Source: Paenibacillaceae bacterium GAS479 (lineage in GTDB: Bacteria; Bacillota; Bacilli; Paenibacillales; Paenibacillaceae). From it: DNA of 64,000 nucleotides. Positions within the stretch are counted from its first letter, which is position 1. Each line of letters starts with the position of its first letter. Positions 56,190 to 64,000 of this stretch are shown piece by piece. Where the stretch lies: the NCBI GenBank assembly GCA_900105225.1, contig LT629764.1, forward strand, positions 1,107,501-1,171,500. Reading direction: 5' to 3'. Position numbers and translations under genes: made by a program. A model generated the notes under the pieces. That model did not search any database. It was not told the DNA's origin and worked only from the letters and a program-made list of their open reading frames with translations.

Positions 56190-57209
56190 CTACATTTCCT
56201 CCCGGCGATTGTCATCTCGGAGCAGATCTCCCATCCAGCCTTTTGAGCGCATCCAAATATACACGCCTACGGTCGTGGAGCCTATGATTCCTAAAGCGAT
56301 CCAATACCCCGCCTTCCATTTGAGCTCCGGCATGTTCTCAAAATTCATTCCCCAAACGGCGCCGATAGCCATCATAGGAGTGCACAGAATCGTAAATACG
56401 GTGAGCGTCTTCATAATCTCATTCCCTCGATAGTTGGAGATATTCTCCTCGAGAAGAAGGAGCGATTCAAGCTCCTGGTTGTACTCGGATTGAAGCATGA
56501 TCATGCGCTCCAACCGGGACTGAAGCGCGTTATGAATTTTGCTTTTCTCCATCTGGTCCGGAAAAGCCTCTTCGAGCGCATATTTAATTTCACGGATTGG
56601 CCTGGTCAGCCCCGACCAGTGTAGGAGTCGGTAGCGCAAATCCACAATCTGGCGAAACATATAACCGCCATTATGGTTGCGAAGGCTTTCTTCTGTATCC
56701 CTCAGCTTCGTCTCGAAACGATCCATTCCTTCAAAAAAGGGTTCCATAACTCCTGCCAGCAGATGGACAAAACCGTCCAAAGCCGTATCCGCTTCCTCTG
56801 CGTGCTCAAAAAACAGGGCAGACCTCTCACATGCATCCGTAATTGCCTGCTGCTGGAACTGTATCGTATATAGCGCTTTATCCGTCAGCAAAAAATGAAA
56901 AAAGGTGGATTTATCCCGATCATTTTTCGCATTTCCTATAATGAGCGTTCCGAATACGGCATTATTTTCTCTCTGAAAAGAAATGGCCGATAAATAGTTG
57001 CTATCTCTCCCTCGGCTTTCTTTCGCCCATTTGAGAAAGTGATGATTTTCTTTCAATGCCTCAGTGGCCTCATCATAATCAGAAAAGGCATGCCACTTCC
57101 AATCCGCTCGGCCTTTCACCGTCAGTTCTCCCCCATCTCGATCCTGATCCTTAGCTTGGTCATATTCCATCGCTTTTACTTGATCATTTCCAAATATTTG
57201 GCCTTTCAT
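56190..57209 (-). CDS. CorA-family divalent metal transporter
   Basis: The 339-residue protein has the CorA layout: an N-terminal cytoplasmic domain, a long helix (about 170-265) and two C-terminal membrane helices. The GMN selectivity motif appears as WGMNFENMPELKW at the end of the first helix. It moves Mg2+ (or Co2+/Ni2+/Zn2+) down its gradient. AAGGTGGG lies upstream of the start. No M-box is visible upstream. Confidence 0.93.
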   Translation of the reverse strand: MKGQIFGNDQVKAMEYDQAKDQDRDGGELTVKGRADWKWHAFSDYDEATEALKENHHFLKWAKESRGRDSNYLSAISFQRENNAVFGTLIIGNAKNDRDKSTFFHFLLTDKALYTIQFQQQAITDACERSALFFEHAEEADTALDGFVHLLAGVMEPFFEGMDRFETKLRDTEESLRNHNGGYMFRQIVDLRYRLLHWSGLTRPIREIKYALEEAFPDQMEKSKIHNALQSRLERMIMLQSEYNQELESLLLLEENISNYRGNEIMKTLTVFTILCTPMMAIGAVWGMNFENMPELKWKAGYWIALGIIGSTTVGVYIWMRSKGWMGDLLRDDNRREEM

Positions 57210-57313
57210 CTGTATCCCACCTTCGCCCTTCCAAAACTCTAATTACCCATACCCAATTCGACTTCCCGGATAAACAACCAAACGCCAAAGCAAGTCCTGG
57301 AAATTCAAACCAA

Positions 57314-57343
57314 CAGCCCCCAGGGCGGTAGCTCTGGAGGCTG
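57314..57343 (-). terminator. Possible terminator after ktrB
   Basis: CAGCCCCCAG and CTGGAGGCTG can pair nearly perfectly just beyond the ktrB stop. The minus tail TTGGTTTG has few T residues, so it is weak. Confidence 0.5.
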
Positions 57344-57351
57344 CTTACGAA

Positions 57352-58689
57352 TCAACCAATAATAATTTGACCTTCCGGGTGACGGAAAGGTTCCTTTTTA
57401 GGTTTGGAGCGGAACGCGAAGGCGAGTGTCAGTAAACCTAATCTACCCATGAACATGAGCACGATAATTACTCCCTTTCCAGGATCGGAAAGCTCGAGCG
57501 TTGCACCTAAGCTGAAGCCGACGGTTCCGAAGGCGGATACGGCCTCGAAAAGCAGCACAAGAAACGGACCGTCCTCCACCGTTGTTAAGATCATCGTTGC
57601 TGCCACAATGACAATGACGCCCATCAGCGTAACGGTAATAGCTCGGTACAGCTCTCGCGATGCAATCCGGTGGCGGAAGATGACTGCATCCTCACGACCT
57701 TGAATAATAGCTTGTATGCCGGCAAGCAGCACCACAAAGGTAGTAATCTTGATTCCGCCCCCCGTAGAGCCAGGAGCAGCGCCTATGAACATCAGAATGA
57801 CCATAAGCAGCTGTGTTGCCTGACGCAGGTCGGCGATAGGCACCGTATTCAGCCCTGCAGAACGGAGACTGAACGACTGGAAAGCCGAGGCCCACAGTTT
57901 GCCGTCCAGACTCAGCGCACCGAATGTACGCGGATTGGTGTATTCAAAAATAAAGAACAAAATTGCCCCGCCTACCGTCAATATAAACGAAGCCCATAGT
58001 ACCACCTTGCTATGCAGCGAAATTTTACGCTTCTCCGGCCAGCGGATCAAGTCGGCCATGACGATGAAACCTATGCTGCCGAAAAAGATAAGCGACATGG
58101 AAATGAGATTAACAGCCGGATCGTCCACAAACTGACTCCAGCCGCCTAAAAGCTCAAACCCTGCATTATTAAAAATGGAAACCGCATGGAAAATTCCATT
58201 GTAGACAGCATCTCCGAAAGTCATGCGGTCCATCCAGGTCCACGCCAGCATTATGGCTCCTAAGCCCTCAATAGCAACGGAAAATAGAAAGATCCGAATG
58301 ACTAACTGAACGATACCGCTCATTTCGGTTTGATTCAGCGCTTCCTTGAGCACTAGCCTGTCCCTCAGCGAAATTTTGCGTCCCAACGCCAGTGCGAACC
58401 AGGTCGCCGCTGTCATAAAGCCTACCCCGCCAAGCTGGAATAGACATAACAGGACAATCTGTCCGAATCTGGAGTAGTCGGCACCTGTATCCATAATTGT
58501 CAGCCCCGTTACACAGGTCGCGGACGTCGCTGTGAACAAAGCATCCAGAAACTTGATCCTCTCACCGCTTGCAGACGCGATGGGTAAGCTGAGCAATGCT
58601 GTGCCAATCGCAATAAGCAGGAAGAAGCCAACTGTAAGCACCCGTGGCGGTGTTAGATAATGTGGTTTAACGAATCGATTGGAAAGCAC
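57352..58689 (-). CDS. KtrB/TrkH-type potassium uptake channel subunit
   Basis: The frame opens at 58737, but AAAGGAG precedes a GTG at 58689, giving 445 residues that begin like other KtrB proteins (RFVKPHYLTPPRVLTVGFF). It has the four pore-loop repeats of the Trk/Ktr family (TATSATCVTGLT, VSIFNNAGFELLG, SLRSAGLNTV, AVSAFGTVGFSLG) and the C-terminal FMGRLG. KtrB needs a KtrA-type regulatory ring, which is not in this window. It imports K+ with Na+. Confidence 0.92.
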   Translation of the reverse strand: MLSNRFVKPHYLTPPRVLTVGFFLLIAIGTALLSLPIASASGERIKFLDALFTATSATCVTGLTIMDTGADYSRFGQIVLLCLFQLGGVGFMTAATWFALALGRKISLRDRLVLKEALNQTEMSGIVQLVIRIFLFSVAIEGLGAIMLAWTWMDRMTFGDAVYNGIFHAVSIFNNAGFELLGGWSQFVDDPAVNLISMSLIFFGSIGFIVMADLIRWPEKRKISLHSKVVLWASFILTVGGAILFFIFEYTNPRTFGALSLDGKLWASAFQSFSLRSAGLNTVPIADLRQATQLLMVILMFIGAAPGSTGGGIKITTFVVLLAGIQAIIQGREDAVIFRHRIASRELYRAITVTLMGVIVIVAATMILTTVEDGPFLVLLFEAVSAFGTVGFSLGATLELSDPGKGVIIVLMFMGRLGLLTLAFAFRSKPKKEPFRHPEGQIIIG

Positions 58690-58828
58690 CCCGTGAAGCT
58701 CCTTTCTTCTGTCAAGATGCAGCGTTTCACGCATCATTCTATACTATATCCGAAACCGCACGGGCAAAAAAGCTTCATTTCAACGAATAAGTCCATTCCA
58801 GCCGACTACACCAGCAAAATAACGAAAA

Positions 58829-58860
58829 AAAGCAGCCCACTCTAATGTGTGGACTGCTTC
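58829..58860 (-). terminator. Terminator at the end of the hybrid kinase gene
   Basis: AAGCAGCCCAC and GTGGACTGCTT arms pair with one mismatch, followed by seven T residues on minus. The hairpin overlaps the stop codon at 58842. Confidence 0.85.
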
Positions 58861-61079
58861 TCTGTCGCTAAATCCGTAATAAGGTAGCGGTTTAACATCC
58901 GCTCTAAAATATCCGTTCGAATCGGCTTGCTAATGTAATCCGTCATGCCGGCCTCAAGGCATTTTTGTTTGTCACCTGGCAGCACATTGGCCGTCATTGC
59001 AATGATAATTGGATGTCGAGCGCCCCCCTGACTAGTTATGAGGCGAGTCGCTTCGAGGCCATCCATAATCGGCATCTTCATATCCATGAAAATAAGGTCA
59101 TAGTCCTGACTGAGAGCCATTTTGACCGCAAACTCCCCATTTTCAGCCACATCCGCTGATACTCCCAGTCGGTACAACAGCTTAAGAATCAGCTTCTGAT
59201 TGACATCGTTATCCTCAGCGACAAGCACCCTTGGCTGGCGGGACATACCCGGAGCAGATCCTATCTCATGAACCGTGGATGAGAAAGACAGCAGCTCTTT
59301 CCGCTGTCCAACCGTATCCATAAAAGCTGACGGTAGGGAGGTGGCGCTAATCTCCGCGAGAGAATCATTCAGCATAGCTGAGAAGGAGAAGGGTTGAGAA
59401 GCCTCCCAACGTGGGAACGGCTCTGGCTGCGAAGCTGCTGTGAATTCTCCGGCGCCGTAGGTCAACTGCTCTTCAACCCGCTCCAGAAGGATCGTAAAGG
59501 TGAACGTCGCACCTGTAGGAAGGTTAGGCTGGCAGTCAATCGTTCCATCCATAAGCTCCACCAAATTTTTGCAGATTGCGAGCCCTAGGCCGGTTCCACC
59601 ATATTTGCGAGTCATCGATGAGTCCAGTTGGGAAAAGGGTTGGAACAACTCGGCCCGCTTCTCCTCAGGAATTCCGACGCCTGTATCACGAACTTCGAAC
59701 TCCACCAGTATTTCCCGTCCCGTCTTACCGGTAAACTTTTGGCTGCTCAGACGCGTCGAGACTTCTATCCTACCCGCAGGAGTAAACTTGATCGCATTGC
59801 TCACTAGGTTCATCAAAATCTGACGGAGCTTAGTGACATCTCCATAGAGGCATTCCGGAACACCGTCCTCGATGGTGCAAATAAGATCAAGATTGTTTTC
59901 TCTCGCTTTAGCGATGAACAAATCCAAGGAATCATCCAGGCAGCTTTTGAGTGAGAAAGGAATTCTCTCCAGTTCAAGTTTACCGGCCTCAATTTTGGCA
60001 TAGTCCAAAATATCGTTAATGACGCCAAGCAGGGAATCTCCGCTTTTGAGAATGATCTCCGTGAAGTCACGCTGCTCCTCATTCAGATCTGTTTCCGTAA
60101 GCAAACTGGTCATGCCGAGAATACCATTCATCGGTGTGCGGATTTCATGACTGACCATAGCGAGGAACTCGGTTTTGGCGCGATCGGCGATTTCGGCAGC
60201 TTCCTTTGCAGCGAGCAGCTCGCGTTCCGCCTTTTTACGATCTGTGATATCGCTGACGGTACAAGCATATATGAGCTCGTCATCAACATGAGTGCTGCCC
60301 ACCTTGATCTCGGCATTGAACCGGCTGCCATCATTTCGCAGTGGCATCACTTCGATCAAACGCCCAGAGGATAAGCCCTCGGCCGTCTGTTCTGTCATAC
60401 CCTCTAGCATCTTCAAGCACAAGTCAGGCATGAGATCCTGGATATGCTTGCCGATGACCTCTCTCTCCTCATAATTGAACATCTGAAACACCGAAGGATT
60501 GACGGTAAGAATAATGCCCTTCTCGTCGAAGGTGATCATCGTATCCATGGAGGTACTGCTAATGACGCTTTTGATCGCTTCAGCCTTGGTAAGCTGATAA
60601 GCGGTGCGCATAAGCTCCTTGTTCATGCGCTCAAGCTCCTGCGTCTGCTGTTGCAGAAGCACCTTCTGGAGCTGAAGCTTTTTGTTGTTGATGAACATGC
60701 CAACAAAACCTTCGATTTTGGAACGGAAAATCTGCGGAACGAATGGCTTGAGCATGTAATCGATGGCGCCAACAGCGTAACCTGTGAACAGATGCTGGGA
60801 TTCTTTACTGGTCGCCGAAACGAAGATAATCGGAATCTCTTTCGTTTTTTCACGCGACTTGATCATGCGAGCCGTCTCAAATCCATCCATTCCCGGCATT
60901 TGAACATCCATTACAATAACAGCAAAATCATCCTTGAGGAGAGCCCGTAAAGCCTCTTCTCCAGAAAGGCATTTGACCAGATTGTAATTCAAATCACCCA
61001 AAACCGCCTCAATGGCCAGGAGGTTTTCCGGATAATCATCCACGAGCAAAATATTGATCGGTCCGTCGTAAGAGATCAT
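58842..61079 (-). CDS. Hybrid sensor kinase: REC-PAS-HisKA-HATPase-REC
   Basis: The 745-residue protein starts with a receiver (about 8-125, [23 protein letters not shown]) and continues with a PAS domain (about 165-290). HisKA contains the phospho-accepting His ([15 protein letters not shown]), and HATPase has [24 protein letters not shown] and [16 protein letters not shown] second receiver ends it (about 615-735, [25 protein letters not shown]). No membrane segment is present, so it is cytosolic. It follows CheR by 26 bases and is probably in one signalling operon. The input is unknown. Confidence 0.94.
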   Translation of the reverse strand: MISYDGPINILLVDDYPENLLAIEAVLGDLNYNLVKCLSGEEALRALLKDDFAVIVMDVQMPGMDGFETARMIKSREKTKEIPIIFVSATSKESQHLFTGYAVGAIDYMLKPFVPQIFRSKIEGFVGMFINNKKLQLQKVLLQQQTQELERMNKELMRTAYQLTKAEAIKSVISSTSMDTMITFDEKGIILTVNPSVFQMFNYEEREVIGKHIQDLMPDLCLKMLEGMTEQTAEGLSSGRLIEVMPLRNDGSRFNAEIKVGSTHVDDELIYACTVSDITDRKKAERELLAAKEAAEIADRAKTEFLAMVSHEIRTPMNGILGMTSLLTETDLNEEQRDFTEIILKSGDSLLGVINDILDYAKIEAGKLELERIPFSLKSCLDDSLDLFIAKARENNLDLICTIEDGVPECLYGDVTKLRQILMNLVSNAIKFTPAGRIEVSTRLSSQKFTGKTGREILVEFEVRDTGVGIPEEKRAELFQPFSQLDSSMTRKYGGTGLGLAICKNLVELMDGTIDCQPNLPTGATFTFTILLERVEEQLTYGAGEFTAASQPEPFPRWEASQPFSFSAMLNDSLAEISATSLPSAFMDTVGQRKELLSFSSTVHEIGSAPGMSRQPRVLVAEDNDVNQKLILKLLYRLGVSADVAENGEFAVKMALSQDYDLIFMDMKMPIMDGLEATRLITSQGGARHPIIIAMTANVLPGDKQKCLEAGMTDYISKPIRTDILERMLNRYLITDLATEKQSTH

Positions 61080-61105
61080 AGTATTCCCTCCTCTCCGTTT
61101 ATCGG

Positions 61106-61942
61106 CTATTTGATTTTCCTATAAATTCGGTTGACGAGATCAAGCTCATCGAACTGACTGGAATGCCGAGTAAAGTTGATCGATTCTTTCGTACCGAGCA
61201 TCAACACGCCAAAATTGCTGAGACTATCGTATAGCAACCCATGCACATGGTTCTGCAGATCCTTATTGAAGTAGATCATGACGTTACGGCACAGGATAAC
61301 ATGGAACTCGTTAAACGATCCGTCTGTTACTAGGTTATGCTGGGCGAACACGATATTTTTCTTCAGGAAGCTTTGAAAAATAACTGACTCGTACCGAGCC
61401 ATATAATAATCCGAAAAAGATTCTGTCCCGCCGCCCTCTTGATAGTTGCGTGTATACTGCTGCATCCGCTCAATTGGGAAAACGCCTTGTCTCGCTACAT
61501 CCAGCACAGTTGCGCTCATATCGGTTGCGTAGATGCGCGTGCGCTCCAGCAGCCCCTCTTCATGAAGCAGGATAGCCATGGAGTAAACCTCTTCTCCTGT
61601 AGAGCAGCCGGCATGCCAGATTCGGATGAATGGAAAAGTTTTTAGCAATGGAACGACATTCTGGCGGAAGGAACGGAATACCTCCGGATCGCGGAACATC
61701 TCCGTCACATGGATGGTAAGATCCGACAGCAGCCTTTCCATGCAGCTTCGATCATGAATCATTTTGTCCGCTAGTGCGGTTACCGTTCCAAGTCGCTCTG
61801 CATGCACGCGATGCCAAATGCGCCGACGTATTGAAGCATACGCATAGTTGCGAAAATCATAACCATACAGTCTGTACATCGCCTCAAGCAGGAGCTCGAT
61901 TTCAACTTTTTCCCTCTCGTCAGCTTCACTCGTTTGAAGCAA
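61106..61942 (-). CDS. CheR-family protein-glutamate methyltransferase
   Basis: The 278-residue protein has the CheR N-terminal helical domain (YGYDFRNYAYASIRRRIWHR) and the SAM-binding domain (IRIWHAGCSTGEEVYSMAILL, ILCRNVMIYFNKDLQ). It methylates glutamates on chemoreceptor-like proteins. Start choice is uncertain: the TTG at 61942 lacks a good ribosome binding site but keeps the conserved EIELLLEAMYRLYGYDF. Placement between two hybrid kinases suggests a non-motility signalling system. Confidence 0.88.
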   Translation of the reverse strand: MLQTSEADEREKVEIELLLEAMYRLYGYDFRNYAYASIRRRIWHRVHAERLGTVTALADKMIHDRSCMERLLSDLTIHVTEMFRDPEVFRSFRQNVVPLLKTFPFIRIWHAGCSTGEEVYSMAILLHEEGLLERTRIYATDMSATVLDVARQGVFPIERMQQYTRNYQEGGGTESFSDYYMARYESVIFQSFLKKNIVFAQHNLVTDGSFNEFHVILCRNVMIYFNKDLQNHVHGLLYDSLSNFGVLMLGTKESINFTRHSSQFDELDLVNRIYRKIK

Positions 61943-61946
61943 ATTG

Positions 61947-64000
61947 CTATTTATACAACCACACCCTCATTAATGAAAGCAGTTGGTCGACATTTACCGG
62001 CTTGGCGATATAGTCGCTGGCACCTGCCTCAATGCATTTATCACGATCACCCTTCATAGCTTTGGCAGTTACCGCGATAATCGGTAGTTTATCATATCGG
62101 GTATCTCCCCGGATTAACCGCATCGCTTCAAAACCATCCATTTCCGGCATCATAATGTCCATCAGCACTAGATCAAGATCGGGATTTTTCTCGATCTGCT
62201 CAATGGCTTCGCGGCCATTCTCGGCATATATAATGTTCATTTTATATCCTTCAAGTACATTAGACAGGGCAAACACGTTGCGAATATCGTCATCAACGAT
62301 CAGGACGTTACGGTTCTCAAAAATCGTCTCGACGCTGTGCAGCTTACGCAGCACATTCCGTTTGTCCTCAGGCAGGTCGGCTTCCACCCGGTGAAGGAAC
62401 AGCGTCGTCTCGTCGAGCAGTCTCTCTGGAGATTTGACATCCTTAACGATGATCGTCTCAGCGTACTTCTTGAGCATCATTTCCTCACGCTTTTCAAGCT
62501 CACGTCCGGTATAAATAATAATCGGCAGATCATGGAGCTCTTCATTGCGGCGGATCTGGTCGAGCAAGTCAAACCCGGTGATGTCCGGAAGGCCAAGATC
62601 AAGCACCATGCAGTCATAGTGATGCTCAGACAACTCGCGCAGCGCTTCCTTACCTGAAGATACGCCGGTAATGACTAGATCATCATGACCGATCAGCTCC
62701 TCAATCGCCAGCCTTTGCGCTTCGTCATCCTCTACGATCAGCAGCCGTTTAAGATTACGTTCCAGGAACACTCCGATCTGTGAGAAAAGATTATCCAAAT
62801 GCTCCTTGGAAACCGGTTTTTTAAGGTACGCGATCGCACCAAGCGACAGCCCCTGCTGTATCTCATCAATAACCGAAATCAAATGCACCGGGATGTGGCG
62901 GGTATTGGAATCATTTTTGAGATAATGAAGCACCGACCATCCATCCATTACCGGAAGTTGTATATCCAGTAAAATTGCGTCTGGCATATAAGTGCGGGCA
63001 AAAGATAGACCTTTATCGCCCTGACCGGCCACAATCGCTTTGAAACCGCGAGCACGCGCTATATCAACCAGAACCTTGGCAAAGGCCACATCGTCCTCGA
63101 TAATAAGCACGACTTTGTCGCCCTCTTCAAGATTTTTGATATCATCCTCTACATCGAAAAATGGATAACCCGTTTCCGTTGTTGGCTTGCGCAAAACTTC
63201 AGCATAGGTAACAGCTGCAGATTGCTGGTTCTGGGATAGTGCCGCTGCAGCCTCGTTCATACTGCTGAATCCATTTTTAGCGTCGAACTCAGTCGCTTCC
63301 GTAGTTCCCTTCAAAATATGGAATTCCGGAAGCGTAAGGACAAACGAGCTTCCCTCGCCCACCTTGCTTTTCAACCGCACATTGCCGCCAAGCAGCTTCG
63401 CCAAATCACGGCTAATAGCTAAGCCAAGACCGGTTCCGCCATATTTGCGACTGGTCGTGCCATCTACTTGCTGGAAAGCTTCAAAAATAATGGCCTGTTT
63501 ATCATCAGGAATGCCGATGCCCGTATCACGAACCTCGAACGAGACCCATTCTCCTTCTGCATTCTCAGGAACCTCTGCCTCTGAAGCTTTACGAATATGA
63601 AGATTTACAGATCCTTGAGTAGTGAACTTGAATGCATTGGACAACAGATTTTGCAAAATTTGTTTGACGCGATGACTGTCCGTGAACATCTCCGATGGGA
63701 CATCTTCATCCACTTTCGTTTCGAAGCTGAGGTTCTTCTGCATGCTGAGCGGCTGGAAGCTGCGCTGTGCATATTGCTCCAGATCGCGCAGTGGGACATG
63801 CTCGGTCACAACATCCATTTTGCCCGCGCCGATTTTGGACAGATCCAGAATCTCATCGATCAGCTTGAGCAAATCTGAGCCAGACGTATGGATCGTTGTG
63901 GAAAACTCAACCTGCTTCTTGGTCAGATTACCTTCCTTATTGTCGGAAAGCATTTGGGACAGAATAAGTAAGCTGTTAAGCGGCGTCCTCAGCTCATGCG
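61947..64000 (-). CDS. Hybrid sensor kinase with three C-terminal receivers, N-terminus beyond right edge
   Basis: The frame is open to the window edge; the visible 684 codons begin HELRTPLNSLLILSQ, so the edge cuts exactly at the HisKA histidine. An HATPase follows ([39 protein letters not shown]). Then come three receivers: VVLIIEDDVAFAK/ILLDIQLPVMDG, RLLIVEDDEAQR/MVLDLGLPDITG and VLIVDDDIRNVFA/VLMDIMMPEMDG. Receiver 2 has a weakly conserved lysine region. Stop is TAG, five bases before CheR starts. Sensor domains should lie to the right. Confidence 0.93.
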   Translation of the reverse strand, partial: HELRTPLNSLLILSQMLSDNKEGNLTKKQVEFSTTIHTSGSDLLKLIDEILDLSKIGAGKMDVVTEHVPLRDLEQYAQRSFQPLSMQKNLSFETKVDEDVPSEMFTDSHRVKQILQNLLSNAFKFTTQGSVNLHIRKASEAEVPENAEGEWVSFEVRDTGIGIPDDKQAIIFEAFQQVDGTTSRKYGGTGLGLAISRDLAKLLGGNVRLKSKVGEGSSFVLTLPEFHILKGTTEATEFDAKNGFSSMNEAAAALSQNQQSAAVTYAEVLRKPTTETGYPFFDVEDDIKNLEEGDKVVLIIEDDVAFAKVLVDIARARGFKAIVAGQGDKGLSFARTYMPDAILLDIQLPVMDGWSVLHYLKNDSNTRHIPVHLISVIDEIQQGLSLGAIAYLKKPVSKEHLDNLFSQIGVFLERNLKRLLIVEDDEAQRLAIEELIGHDDLVITGVSSGKEALRELSEHHYDCMVLDLGLPDITGFDLLDQIRRNEELHDLPIIIYTGRELEKREEMMLKKYAETIIVKDVKSPERLLDETTLFLHRVEADLPEDKRNVLRKLHSVETIFENRNVLIVDDDIRNVFALSNVLEGYKMNIIYAENGREAIEQIEKNPDLDLVLMDIMMPEMDGFEAMRLIRGDTRYDKLPIIAVTAKAMKGDRDKCIEAGASDYIAKPVNVDQLLSLMRVWLYK

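Overview
The window looks like a chromosomal segment of a Paenibacillus-type Firmicute. The evidence is gene content and order: a perR/ygxA/ygzB cluster and an alr-ndoAI-ndoA cluster preceded by a YdcC-like lipoprotein (both as in Bacillus subtilis), gatCAB, and a large CUT1-type sugar ABC operon carrying DUF5696 and NHL-YIP1 genes, an arrangement I associate with Paenibacillus. Strong AGGAGG-type ribosome binding sites and TTG/GTG starts are frequent. Almost everything is on the minus strand; only the YgzB-like gene and one unknown 157-residue protein are on plus. I saw no tRNA, rRNA, CRISPR array or transposase.

Region 1 (1-31 kb) is a carbohydrate-use locus. Read in transcription order it has a LacI-type repressor, a cytosolic GH110-like beta-helix enzyme, an MsmK/UgpC-type ATPase, a very large membrane-anchored solute-binding protein with two CBM-like domains, a first permease pair, an NHL-repeat/YIP1 membrane protein, a DUF5696 protein, a second permease pair, an ordinary lipoprotein solute-binding protein, a GH2 enzyme, a secreted SLH-type beta-helix protein, and finally a small copper-amine-oxidase-fold protein coupled to a giant secreted protein that runs off the left edge. 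Many neighbouring genes overlap by 1-8 bases, so this behaves as one or two long transcripts. GH110 plus GH2 suggests a substrate with alpha- and beta-linked galactose, but that is inference. A good sigma-A promoter ahead of the GH110 gene has a perfect palindrome in its spacer, and similar boxes lie ahead of lacI.

Region 2 (31-43 kb) is mostly housekeeping: YgxA, YgzB, a GH18 protein with CuAO and SH3 domains, PerR with promoter and operator-like palindrome, a DUF4097 membrane protein coupled to an MgtC-family protein, the GatCAB amidotransferase with its promoter, an UPF0173 metallohydrolase, an IDEAL-type small protein, and what looks like a frameshifted murF fragment.

Region 3 (43-49.5 kb) is a compact Tad/Flp-type pilus or secretion cluster (CpaB, TadZ/CpaE, CpaF, TadB, TadC and four small membrane or exported proteins). 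Two of these are under 50 residues. No classical prepilin or prepilin peptidase is visible here.

Region 4 (49.5-64 kb) has ndoA/ndoAI, alr and the YdcC-like lipoprotein, then an RHH protein with an SPFH protein, several small unknowns, CorA and KtrB ion transporters, and a signalling block of a hybrid kinase, a CheR methyltransferase and a second multi-receiver hybrid kinase cut by the right edge at its phospho-accepting histidine.
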